Positions 1-6,839 of a stretch of DNA of 38,226 nt are shown here, one piece after another. Numbering within the stretch: position 1 is the stretch's first letter; each line of letters starts with the position of its first letter. The stretch is from Anaerolineales bacterium (GTDB lineage Bacteria > Chloroflexota > Anaerolineae > Anaerolineales > Villigracilaceae), in assembly GCA_029933275.1 (NCBI GenBank), contig JAOZOM010000002.1, positions 1 through 38,226 on the forward strand, in the 5' to 3' direction. The notes below the pieces were generated by a model that made no database searches, was not told the origin of the DNA, and was given only the letters and a program-made list of their open reading frames with translations. A program made the translations under genes and the position numbers.

Positions 1-19
1 ATTTGTCGTAAAACAAGGA

Positions 20-59
20 CATGAAATCCTAGTTTTTAGCTAAAAACTAGGATTTCGTG
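20..59. terminator. Long palindromic hairpin downstream of the methyltransferase gene
   Basis: Positions 24-55 form a perfect 32-bp palindrome centred on AGCT. The pairing extends to 20-59 with one G-T wobble. It lies about 60 bases past the stop codon of the minus-strand methyltransferase. The minus strand after the stem is only loosely T-rich, so this is a plausible transcription end (possibly for both directions) rather than a textbook terminator. The gene on its other side is outside the window. Confidence 0.45.
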
Positions 60-116
60 CTCTTAAACATTTATTAAAACCTATTTAGTAATGAGCCGCT
101 AGTTTTCGCTAAAAGG

Positions 117-1409
117 TTATTTTTTCTGCATTACTACAATATATTCTTTAGTCATGGTATTTTCTAACTTGCCTTTTTTGTTACTCGGGCTGTTTTTAGA
201 TGGCATACGCTTATTTGGGATAGAGCGAATAAATGTTTCTATGTACTCCATACCAAAACACTCGAAAAAATCTCTAATAACAATATTGGTGGGCAAAACT
301 ATCCCTGCAACTTTTCTGTTTCCAACCACATAACAGGAGTAGCCTCGTGGTTTGATAACCTTAGCTACATTTTTCATTGAGGCATACAAATCATCATAAA
401 AAGATACAACTTCTAAGGCTCGTTTTTCGTTGCTTAATCGTATCTCTTCAATTTTTTCGTTTAGAGCTTCTGAAGGAAATTTTGAGATTTTTGTACTTCT
501 ACTTCCTCCCATCAAGTTTCTATCAATTTGGGCAGGTTCTTCAAGTTCTAACCAGGCTGCTGATAATCGAGAGTATTGCCCATAAGCAACTGTTGTTCGA
601 GAATCTCCGTAGGGTGGCGAGGTAACTACAATGTCAACACTTTTAGGTGAAAGAATTTCATGTGGAATATTCTCTCCAGAATTGAAACCATAAATTTTTG
701 CAAAAGGAGGGCTTTTGAAATTGTCAATAATAGCTTTATATTGTTTTGCCCCTTTAAAATTTCGCTGAAGTTTTTCAACCATGATGCCATAAACATCAGG
801 AGAAAATTTTTCTAACTTTTCTTTACTATAGCGATAGAGTTTGAATTCACCATTACGAGTGTTTGAGCTTTCTCGAACGGTTTCGCTAAATGCAATTTGA
901 AAAAATAGTTGTGTCGTATCATTTTTTATTTCTTTTATAAAAGAGCGAATTGTCAATAATGATTGAATAACTTCTGGTTTAAACCAAAACAATAAATTAG
1001 TAATCCCATAAATTTCTTGTGGCTCTTTGATTTTGGACAACATATCTCCAAGAGCAACGCGATTAAATTGAGTGATTAAATTTCCAACATCTTCAATACA
1101 AAAAGGAGTTGTTTTTGCTCTTGCTATAAGCCTTGCAAGAGGATTTAAATCTGTTCCGATAGAATTAATTCCTCGTATATTAGCTTCAACAAGAGATGTT
1201 CCTGTTCCGCAATAAGGGTCAAATAAAATGCCAGATTCACGTCCAAATAAATCAAACAGTTTGCCTGCGATTTGTGGAATCATGCGCGCAGGATAATCGT
1301 GATAGCAATGTGTTAGTTCACGAGTTTTTGCTTTGCGAAAAGTCCAATCATCAAGATTTGTAGACTTTTCATGTTTCTGTAAAAAAGCTAGTTGGGCTTC
1401 CGCTAACAT
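117..1409 (-). CDS. Type II DNA methyltransferase (probable N4-cytosine)
   Basis: This enzyme is predicted to transfer a methyl group from S-adenosylmethionine to DNA and so protect the site cut by the neighbouring nuclease. The cofactor motif DPYCGTGTS is at residues 64-72 and the catalytic motif TSPPY at 263-267. TSPPY is the form usual in N4-cytosine enzymes, although N6-adenine cannot be excluded. At 430 aa it is full length for the family. The ATG lies one base after the stop of the restriction gene, and an AAAGGA ribosome site overlaps the end of that gene, so the pair is probably co-transcribed and translationally coupled with the nuclease first. The region is clearly AT-richer than the genes after 4.3 kb, which fits the mobile habit of R-M systems. 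By partner, the site may be CCWGG- or CCSGG-like, but this cannot be read from sequence alone. Confidence 0.88.
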   Translation of the reverse strand: MLAEAQLAFLQKHEKSTNLDDWTFRKAKTRELTHCYHDYPARMIPQIAGKLFDLFGRESGILFDPYCGTGTSLVEANIRGINSIGTDLNPLARLIARAKTTPFCIEDVGNLITQFNRVALGDMLSKIKEPQEIYGITNLLFWFKPEVIQSLLTIRSFIKEIKNDTTQLFFQIAFSETVRESSNTRNGEFKLYRYSKEKLEKFSPDVYGIMVEKLQRNFKGAKQYKAIIDNFKSPPFAKIYGFNSGENIPHEILSPKSVDIVVTSPPYGDSRTTVAYGQYSRLSAAWLELEEPAQIDRNLMGGSRSTKISKFPSEALNEKIEEIRLSNEKRALEVVSFYDDLYASMKNVAKVIKPRGYSCYVVGNRKVAGIVLPTNIVIRDFFECFGMEYIETFIRSIPNKRMPSKNSPSNKKGKLENTMTKEYIVVMQKK

Positions 1410-1410
1410 T

Positions 1411-2091
1411 TTATAAATCCTTTACTTCTGTAAAGAGCAAAGGTAGTTTCCCCACATGTACACGAAAACCGGTCCCATGATTGCGAGCACTTGTTTCTCT
1501 TTCATGAAGACGTAAGTCAATCAGGATATTCTCGGAAAGAATCTGGTTGCGAACAACCTCTTTTGATGTTCCTGTTAAAAATTGTGCACGGTCAAACTTG
1601 AACCATTCTCTCCCTCCACGCATTTCACTAAAGGCACTTACAAAAATCAAAGCAGGTAGTTTATTTATAAATTGCTCTGCCAATTCTTCTAATTGCCACT
1701 CAGCAACAACCTCTCCCGAAGTATGTCGTACTGCAATTGAATCATCATTAATATCTAAAAACAATCGAGAACTATTTGGTTTTTGTGACATCGTGAAATA
1801 CATTCCGAGTCTGCCATTATCATCAGGCGTACCATATTTCTTGATCGCTTCAAGAGGATTCATTTTCCATGCTTTGCGATTGAATGTAAAAAGCGTAATC
1901 ATCGAGGAGGAGTTGATACGATGCGCTTTAAGCTCAATCTCCCCCAAATCAGGAGCGGATATGTTGTTTTCAGGTATACCAAGCAACTCTTCTAGCGTAT
2001 ACCCTATCCCTGTGTTGCCACGTCTTTTTGATTTAATCCAGCCCATTGCTTTTATTTCTTCAAATTTTGTCACAAATTCTGTTAGATTCAT
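1411..2091 (-). CDS. MvaI/BcnI-family restriction endonuclease
   Basis: A 226-aa protein matching the monomeric MvaI/BcnI nuclease family, which cuts CCWGG or CCSGG DNA. Counting from the ATG at 2091, GNTGIG is at residues 25-30 and the active-site string PDLGEIELK follows. Its D48, E53 and K55 have the same D-x4-E-x-K spacing as D50/E55/K57 that I recall for MvaI. The frame stays open to a TTG at 2145, but a perfect TATAAT on the minus strand lies inside that extension (2125-2130). The ATG at 2091 is preceded by AAAGGGAAA, so it is the better start. The product is then also close to MvaI in the offset of its active site. It is paired with the methyltransferase immediately downstream. The stretch is AT-rich compared with most of the window. 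Confidence 0.86.
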   Translation of the reverse strand: MNLTEFVTKFEEIKAMGWIKSKRRGNTGIGYTLEELLGIPENNISAPDLGEIELKAHRINSSSMITLFTFNRKAWKMNPLEAIKKYGTPDDNGRLGMYFTMSQKPNSSRLFLDINDDSIAVRHTSGEVVAEWQLEELAEQFINKLPALIFVSAFSEMRGGREWFKFDRAQFLTGTSKEVVRNQILSENILIDLRLHERETSARNHGTGFRVHVGKLPLLFTEVKDL

Positions 2092-2124
2092 ATCGTGCTT
2101 TCCCTTTATTCTTTGGATGAAGCT

Positions 2125-2130
2125 ATTATA
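2125..2130 (-). promoter_or_regulatory. Candidate -10 element of the R-M operon
   Basis: A perfect TATAAT on the minus strand, 33 bases upstream of the ATG at 2091. No good -35 hexamer is found at 16-18 bases. Its position supports the shorter start of the nuclease. Confidence 0.4.
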
Positions 2131-2249
2131 CAGTACGATACTCAAGGGGTATACTATTTTAATTCACCTAGTACCTGAATTTCTTCTAAAGCTAAGATTT
2201 CATTATTTTTGCCAAAAAAACAATCTGCTAAATCTATGGATAAGAAACC

Positions 2250-3434
2250 ATGAACCCAAATTTCATCAAACCCCGTTACGACTCAGGTGGCTTTGCCCAC
2301 CTTCCCCTCCGTATTCAAGAAATCTTCGCAGAAAAAGAATACGAAACCGTCATCTTCTTTTTCATAGACGGATTCGGCTGGCGGTTCTACCAAGAATTTA
2401 AGGAACATCCCTTTTTTACCGAGCTTGGCGGAAAAGTACAAAAAATCACCTCCCAATTTCCCTCCACCACAGCGGCGCACGTCACCACTTGGCACACGGG
2501 GATGCCCGTTGGTGAGAGCGGCGTTTTCGAGTGGACTTATTACGAACCGAAACTCGATGCCCTCTTCTCCCCGTTACTCTACTCCTTTGGCGACACAAAA
2601 GAGCGCGGCACCGCCGCTGAGAGCGGAATCCCGCCCGAAGCTCTCTATCCGACCGAAAATATCTATCCCGCCCTCTCCGCACTCGGCGTGGAGGCTCATA
2701 TCTTCCAGCATCGTGAATTCACCCCCTCGCCTTACTCTGATGTCATCATGGACGGCGCAAAAGTGCATGGCTACCACACCCTCCCCGAGGCAATGGTCAA
2801 TTTGCGGATTCTGCTGGATGCGTCACGTCAGCCGCGTTATATTGGATTTTATTTTGGGGATGTGGATGGAATCATGCACGAGTACGGACCTGTCTCGGCT
2901 CAAGCGCGGGCGGAAATTGAGACTCTCCTCGATACGCTCTTGAAACAATTCTTGCTCCCGTTAAAAGAGCATCCCCGTGGAGAGACGCTTTTCCTGCTCA
3001 CCGCCGATCATGGTCACGTCGAAGTTGACCCCGAAACGACTATTTACCTTAACCGTGACCCAAGATTCAGTGGCGTAGAAAAGTTCTTTAAACGGAATCA
3101 AGCCGGAAACACGCTCGCCCCGGCGGGTTCGGCTCGCGATATGTTTTTGTACATCCAAGATGATTTGCTAGATGAGGCTCAGGAGTTCCTCCAATCCCGC
3201 CTTCTCGGCAAAGCAGATGTGGTCAAAACGCAAACTTTGATTGAAGCGGGCTATTTCGGAGAAAACATCTCAAAGACCTTTCTCTCGCGTGTCGGGAATT
3301 TGGTTATTCTCTCTTATCGTTATCAATCTGTTTGGTGGTATGAAAAGGGTAAGCACGAGATGAATTACTACGGGCATCACGGCGGGCTGACGGCGCAAGA
3401 GATGGAAATCCCGTTGATAACTTGTGAGTTTTAA
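2250..3434 (+). CDS. Alkaline phosphatase superfamily protein (type I phosphodiesterase / nucleotide pyrophosphatase-like)
   Basis: This is a 394-aa metal-dependent phospho- or sulfo-ester hydrolase. The superfamily landmarks appear in order. FFFIDGFGW contains metal-ligand D40. FPSTTAAH contains the presumed nucleophile threonine near residue 73. GDVDGIMHEYGP (about 203-214) supplies Asp and His ligands. TADHGH has D253/H254, and GHHGG near the C-terminus supplies the last His. No signal peptide or membrane segment is visible, so it is probably cytoplasmic. The substrate is unknown; family members cleave nucleotide pyrophosphates, phosphodiesters or phosphonates. The start ATG follows GGATAAG, a weak ribosome site. 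Base composition matches the bulk of the window, unlike the AT-rich R-M genes before it and the AT-rich gene after it. Confidence 0.82.
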   Translation: MNPNFIKPRYDSGGFAHLPLRIQEIFAEKEYETVIFFFIDGFGWRFYQEFKEHPFFTELGGKVQKITSQFPSTTAAHVTTWHTGMPVGESGVFEWTYYEPKLDALFSPLLYSFGDTKERGTAAESGIPPEALYPTENIYPALSALGVEAHIFQHREFTPSPYSDVIMDGAKVHGYHTLPEAMVNLRILLDASRQPRYIGFYFGDVDGIMHEYGPVSAQARAEIETLLDTLLKQFLLPLKEHPRGETLFLLTADHGHVEVDPETTIYLNRDPRFSGVEKFFKRNQAGNTLAPAGSARDMFLYIQDDLLDEAQEFLQSRLLGKADVVKTQTLIEAGYFGENISKTFLSRVGNLVILSYRYQSVWWYEKGKHEMNYYGHHGGLTAQEMEIPLITCEF

Positions 3435-3500
3435 AATGCTTTAAGGTACAATAGCATTCACTTTCTTAGCTACTGTTACCTTTAACAGGATCCAATAATC

Positions 3501-4076
3501 ATGATTGCTCGTATATCACATATCTCTACTTTTTCTAGTGTTGCGCGAGAGCATTTAAGAACACTACTGTTGGCAGAAGAAAATCTTGACAAAGTTAAGA
3601 ATGATGAAGAAAAATATCTTCTTGAAGAGATCGTATCTAAGGATGCGATGATCGTTATTCTTTTCTCAGCTACTGCTCTTGAAGCATATATTTATGATTA
3701 CGCAGCTCGTTATTTTTCAGATTCTTTTGTTCGTAACTACATTGATAAATTAGATATTATTGGAAAGTGGGTTCTGATTCCACGTCTCATTACAGGAAAA
3801 GAATTACCTCGTGATAGAGAATGGTTTTTTCTGTTAAAAGAAATAATACGGAAACGGAACAAGCTAACGCATCATAAATCTTCTGAAATTCCAAGCAGGG
3901 TAGAATACGCGAAAAAGCATGTGGAAAGACTTCACGATGAAGGTGAACAAATGATTAGAATGGCTAAAGAATCTATTCGATTATTGGATATGGTTGTTGA
4001 TGTAATCACTGAAAATAACCCAAATGAGTATCCTTGGGTAGAGACATATTTTAGAAAACTAGATATAGAGGAGTAG
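3501..4076 (+). CDS. HEPN-like protein with Rx4H motif
   Basis: A 191-aa, mostly helical protein that I cannot place in a named family. Residues 119-124 read RNKLTH, followed by a second His. This matches the R-polar-x3-H signature of HEPN RNases. It is preceded by a hydrophobic helix (SATALEAYIYDYA, 56-68) of the kind that packs under that motif in HEPN folds. An RNA-cleaving role in stress or phage defence is therefore possible. No MNT-type nucleotidyltransferase antitoxin is adjacent. The gene ends three bases before ssb, and the ssb ribosome site GAGGAG lies in its last codons, so the two are coupled. It is clearly AT-rich, like the R-M pair and the first half of ssb, which suggests acquisition from elsewhere. 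Confidence 0.6.
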   Translation: MIARISHISTFSSVAREHLRTLLLAEENLDKVKNDEEKYLLEEIVSKDAMIVILFSATALEAYIYDYAARYFSDSFVRNYIDKLDIIGKWVLIPRLITGKELPRDREWFFLLKEIIRKRNKLTHHKSSEIPSRVEYAKKHVERLHDEGEQMIRMAKESIRLLDMVVDVITENNPNEYPWVETYFRKLDIEE

Positions 4077-4079
4077 ATA

Positions 4080-4532
4080 ATGTCATATCATACAATGATT
4101 TTAGTGGGGCGACTTGGAAAAGATCCTGAAATGCGCTATACCCCCAGTGGAACAGCAGTAACAAATTTTTCTGTCGCCGTTGACGACAGCTATACAAATA
4201 ATAACGGAGAACGAATAAAAAGAACAATTTGGTTTCGTGTTGCTGCTTGGGGAAAGCTCGGAGAAGTATGTAATCAATACTTGGAAAAAGGTCGTATGGC
4301 ACTTGTTGAAGGGCGCATGACCGTAGATGCCGCCACGGGCGGTCCCCGCGTCTGGACGGGACAAGATGGCTCACCGCGCGCATCTTATGAAGTCACTGCA
4401 CAAAACGTGCGCTTCCTCTCATCTCGAAACGAAAATCAGCAAGTATCAGATAGTAGAGGTGGAGGCGATGCCAATTACGGTCAACCCAACGATGCGATGA
4501 CACCTCCGTCCGATGAAGATATTCCATTTTAG
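4080..4532 (+). CDS. ssb: Single-stranded DNA-binding protein SSB
   Basis: A 150-aa SSB that coats single-stranded DNA during replication, recombination and repair. The OB-fold signature is intact: MILVGRLGKDPEMRYTPSG (residues 6-24), then NFSVAV and the WFRV strand. The C-terminus ends DEDIPF, the acidic tail used to recruit partner proteins. The ATG is set by GAGGAG at the end of the preceding HEPN-like gene. The DUF3467 gene begins nine bases downstream. The first ~230 bases are AT-rich like the upstream gene, while the rest (from about 4310) is GC-rich like the genes downstream, which suggests a mosaic gene. Confidence 0.95.
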   Translation: MSYHTMILVGRLGKDPEMRYTPSGTAVTNFSVAVDDSYTNNNGERIKRTIWFRVAAWGKLGEVCNQYLEKGRMALVEGRMTVDAATGGPRVWTGQDGSPRASYEVTAQNVRFLSSRNENQQVSDSRGGGDANYGQPNDAMTPPSDEDIPF

Positions 4533-4541
4533 AGCGAAACG

Positions 4542-4877
4542 ATGACCATTAAACCACCCGTCCAACCGACCAGAATCGCGATGGACGTATCCCCAGAACT
4601 ACAAACGACCTACGCTAATTTGGCGCGGATTGCTCATTCTCCAGCAGATATTGTGCTGGAGTTTGCGCATTTATTGCCGGGATTGAAGAAAGCGAAGGTT
4701 AGCTCCCGCGTCGTGATGACTCCTGTCAGCGCAAAGTTATTGCTCAAGGCTCTCAACGATAATTTGGCACGTTACGAAGCCGCTTTTGGCGAGATTATGC
4801 TCCCTAAGAGCAACTCTCTAGCGGATAATCTCTTCAAACCCTTTTTATCGCCTGATTCTGGAGAAAAGGAAGACTAA
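4542..4877 (+). CDS. DUF3467 family protein
   Basis: A 111-aa protein with the features of the DUF3467 family: the segment TTYANLARIAHSPADIVLEFAHLLPG (in two halves, about residues 18-43), then SSRVVMTPVSAKLLLKALNDN (split around 55-75), then a helical Y-E-x-x-FGEI end. Family members have no established function and are small and cytoplasmic. It sits between ssb and the translin gene, and its TAA shares its last base with the ATG of the translin gene, so translation is likely coupled. The neighbourhood suggests a link to nucleic-acid metabolism, but nothing in the sequence shows a catalytic site. Confidence 0.8.
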   Translation: MTIKPPVQPTRIAMDVSPELQTTYANLARIAHSPADIVLEFAHLLPGLKKAKVSSRVVMTPVSAKLLLKALNDNLARYEAAFGEIMLPKSNSLADNLFKPFLSPDSGEKED

Positions 4878-5518
4878 TGCAAAATCTTGAAGCCGTTGCC
4901 GACCAGATTCGGGAAATTTTTGATAAACAAAGTACCGCACGAGACCAAGCTCTTACGCAATCTCGTGCGTTGATTCGACATTGTGCCCTTGCCATCCGTG
5001 CCGTCCATCGCGATGACCTCGAGGTGATGAATGAGCATCTCGAAAAAGCAGCCTCTTTAGCAAAAACCTTCAAAGTTGACCTTGCTGAGCATCCTGACCT
5101 TTATCATACAGGCTATACCCAAGATGCGCTCAAAGAATTTGTCGAGGCTAAAGTGACTTGTGCCTTAATCAAAGATCAGCCCCTTGTCACCCTCGATGAA
5201 TTGGATGTTCCGCACGATACTTATCTCAAAGGTCTCTCCGAAGTGATTGGCGAGTTGCGGCGGCGCACCCTAGATGAATTGCGGAACGGTTATTCTGCCG
5301 AGTGTGAACGTCTGCTCAACCACATGGATGAAATCTACGCGGTTCTCGTCACAATGGATTATCCGGACGCGATCACGCACGGGTTACGTCGCCAAACCGA
5401 CATCGCCCGTAGTATCATCGAACGAACGCGCGGTGACATCACCTTTAGTTTGCGTGGCGAGCATCTCGAAAGAAAAATCGCCGAACTTAGCGCACAGCTT
5501 GGAGTCGCAGAAGAATAA
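4877..5518 (+). CDS. Translin family protein (bacterial translin/TRAX homologue)
   Basis: A 213-aa all-helical protein matching the translin/TRAX fold known from eukaryotes and archaea, which binds or cleaves single-stranded RNA and DNA as ring-shaped oligomers. Family blocks are visible in order: an arginine- and histidine-rich first helix, ALKEFVEAK (84-92), YLKGLSEVIGELRRR (116-130) and GLRRQTDIARSIIERTR (169-185). E87 and E90 (E-x2-E) and E122/E126 (E-x3-E) correspond to the acidic residues I recall as catalytic in TRAX (E126, E129, D193, E197), so the protein is predicted to be a competent nuclease. It overlaps the DUF3467 stop by one base and shares the unit with ssb. It could instead act only as a binding protein. 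Confidence 0.82.
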   Translation: MQNLEAVADQIREIFDKQSTARDQALTQSRALIRHCALAIRAVHRDDLEVMNEHLEKAASLAKTFKVDLAEHPDLYHTGYTQDALKEFVEAKVTCALIKDQPLVTLDELDVPHDTYLKGLSEVIGELRRRTLDELRNGYSAECERLLNHMDEIYAVLVTMDYPDAITHGLRRQTDIARSIIERTRGDITFSLRGEHLERKIAELSAQLGVAEE

Positions 5519-5524
5519 AAATAT

Positions 5525-5600
5525 CCGCAGATTTAGCAAATCACACAGTTTTTTTGTTTTTCTCCGTTTTGCGGAGAAAAACCATCTGCTAAATCTGCGG
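5525..5600. repeat. Nested inverted repeat of the GCAGATTTAGCA type
   Basis: A perfect 14-bp inverted repeat (5525-5538 and 5587-5600, CCGCAGATTTAGCA) encloses a second perfect 11-bp stem (5556-5566 and 5572-5582) with a five-base loop. It fills the gap between the translin gene and the next gene. The core ATCTGCTAAATCT recurs at 2223-2235, upstream of the phosphodiesterase, so this looks like a dispersed intergenic repeat rather than a unique regulator. Confidence 0.7.
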
Positions 5601-5604
5601 AACT

Positions 5605-5637
5605 CGTGCTGAGCTTGTCGAAATATCTGCGGACAAG
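5605..5637. repeat. REP-like fragment next to the nested repeat
   Basis: The string GCTGAGCTTGTCGAA (complement TTCGACAAGCTCAGC) is a motif I recognise from REP-like intergenic repeats in many bacteria. It is followed by another copy of ATCTGCGGA. It lies within an open frame that extends upstream of the next gene and argues against starting that gene here. Confidence 0.5.
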
Positions 5638-5653
5638 AAAAAAGGAAAAGAAA

Positions 5654-6280
5654 ATGGCAAAGGCAGGAAAACGATTTCCTCTTCTGATTTACGAATACAC
5701 CCTCAGCAAATGGTATCCTGCTACGCTTACCTTGAGCATTTTCCTTTTTATCCTTTGGTGGTTCCAACCGAGTTATCTCAAAACACCTCCTAAAAACGAC
5801 CTGCAAGAATACGTTTTCCTTTTTATGAGCGGGATAGCATTAATCATGACCATCTTTATTTTTGTCATGCGAAAATCTGCTTACGTGCGCCCCTACAAAA
5901 AATACCTACGCCTTTCAACCCCTTTTCTAAAACTCAATATCTCCTATAAACGGATTATCAAAACCAGAGCAACAGAAATGAGCACCCTTTTTCTGTCCTC
6001 TAAACTCTCCAACTGGCAACGCGAATCTATGGCGTATCTTCTCAGAAAAACTGCCCTTGTCGTTGACCTGAACGCTTTCCCGATGCCTCTCCCCATTTTG
6101 CGTTTTTTCCTCTCTCCATTTTTCTTCAAAGATAAAACCCCTCATTTCGTTTTCCTCGTTGAAGATTGGATGCGTTTCAGCACAGAAATGGAAAGTTTCC
6201 GCTCAGGGGGAGATATTGTTGCGAAAAAAGAAAAAGGCGACATCAACTCCATCCTATCCGCCATCTCTCGCGACAAATGA
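5654..6280 (+). CDS. Small membrane protein, PH-like cytoplasmic domain possible
   Basis: A 208-aa protein of unknown function. Two hydrophobic helices (about residues 22-40 and 53-70) are followed by a basic, strand-rich region (RKSAYVRPYKKYLRLSTPFL) that resembles the start of bacterial PH-like domains attached to membrane helices. The rest is cytoplasmic with a basic tail. The frame is open back to a GTG at 5606, but that stretch is the intergenic repeat. The ATG at 5654 has AAAGGAAAAG just upstream and is preferred. Its stop overlaps the start of the DNPH1-like gene (ATGA). The structural assignment is weak. Confidence 0.65.
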   Translation: MAKAGKRFPLLIYEYTLSKWYPATLTLSIFLFILWWFQPSYLKTPPKNDLQEYVFLFMSGIALIMTIFIFVMRKSAYVRPYKKYLRLSTPFLKLNISYKRIIKTRATEMSTLFLSSKLSNWQRESMAYLLRKTALVVDLNAFPMPLPILRFFLSPFFFKDKTPHFVFLVEDWMRFSTEMESFRSGGDIVAKKEKGDINSILSAISRDK

Positions 6281-6705
6281 AAATCTATTTTGCTTGTTCG
6301 ATTACGGGTGGGCGCGAGTATGAGGCTAATTATCAAGCCATCACGCGTTTCTTATTGGATACGGGACACGAGGTCCCGACCGCGCATTTGGCTGAATCAA
6401 ATATCCTCGAAGTGGAGCAGGTCGTCATCCCCAGCGACGTTTACGCGCGTGACGTGGACTGGATTCTGACCAGCGACATTCTCATTGCTGAGGTCAGTGT
6501 TCCCTCGCATGGAGTCGGCTACGAAATCGGATTTGCGCTCAATGCGGGCAAACCCGTCCTCTGTCTCCACGATGCGGGGAGGAAGGTCTCGAAGATGATT
6601 ATAGGAAACCCGCATCCGCTGTTAAAAATAAAAGCCTACGATAATATCTCGCAGACTTTCAAAGAAATCAATGAGTTTGTGAAGATAGTCACTAAAAGCT
6701 CGTGA
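6277..6705 (+). CDS. DNPH1/RCL-like 2'-deoxynucleotide N-hydrolase (nucleoside 2-deoxyribosyltransferase superfamily)
   Basis: A 142-aa cytoplasmic enzyme. It begins MKIYFACSITGG and continues to YARDVDWI (56-63), AEVSVPSHGVGYEIG (71-85) and GKPVLCL (91-97). These are the landmarks of mammalian DNPH1 (RCL), which cleaves the N-glycosidic bond of 2'-deoxynucleoside 5'-monophosphates. D59 and E83 correspond to catalytic D69 and E93 as I remember them for rat RCL. It probably sanitises or salvages deoxynucleotides. An exchange (transferase) activity is also possible in this superfamily. The ATG overlaps the previous stop by four bases. The frame is open further upstream, but that extension lies inside the preceding gene and lacks the family N-terminus. 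Confidence 0.8.
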   Translation: MKIYFACSITGGREYEANYQAITRFLLDTGHEVPTAHLAESNILEVEQVVIPSDVYARDVDWILTSDILIAEVSVPSHGVGYEIGFALNAGKPVLCLHDAGRKVSKMIIGNPHPLLKIKAYDNISQTFKEINEFVKIVTKSS

Positions 6706-6714
6706 CCTTCAACT

Positions 6715-6743
6715 TTGTACATTATCGCACAATAGAGTAGAAT
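6715..6743 (+). promoter_or_regulatory. Candidate promoter between convergent genes
   Basis: TTGTAC (6715-6720), a 17-base spacer, then TAGAAT (6738-6743). It starts ten bases after a stop codon and points into a gap with no gene on this strand. Transcription would begin near G6750, the first base of the GGAGAC hairpin. Confidence 0.4.
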
Positions 6744-6749
6744 GCTTGT

Positions 6750-6830
6750 GGAGACAAAAAGACATACTCCTCCCGTCTCCTCCTTTGGCGAAAGCCTCCG
6801 CTATGACACTCCGTCTAGCGGAGGCATTGC
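6750..6830 (+). ncRNA. Candidate structured small RNA
   Basis: An ~80-base stretch with no reading frame holds two inverted repeats in series: GGAGAC (6750-6755) with GTCTCC (6775-6780), and GCCTCCGCT (6794-6802) with AGCGGAGGC (6817-6825). A -10/-35 pair with ideal spacing sits immediately upstream, so the transcript would start at the first hairpin. No T-tract follows the second stem. It is offered as a candidate only and matches no RNA family I recognise. Confidence 0.3.
6794..6825. terminator. Hairpin between convergent genes
   Basis: A perfect 9-bp stem (GCCTCCGCT/AGCGGAGGC) with a 14-base loop lies between the plus-strand DNPH1-like gene and the minus-strand EamA gene, 15 bases beyond the EamA stop. 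The stem is strong, but neither strand has a clear T-run, so termination is plausible for both directions without being certain. Confidence 0.45.
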
Positions 6831-6839
6831 ATTTAAAGG

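Noticed and set aside
1547..2401. A long plus-strand open frame opposite the restriction enzyme gene
   Set aside because: It is antisense to a clear MvaI/BcnI-family gene, has no recognisable domain and runs across an intergenic region into another gene.
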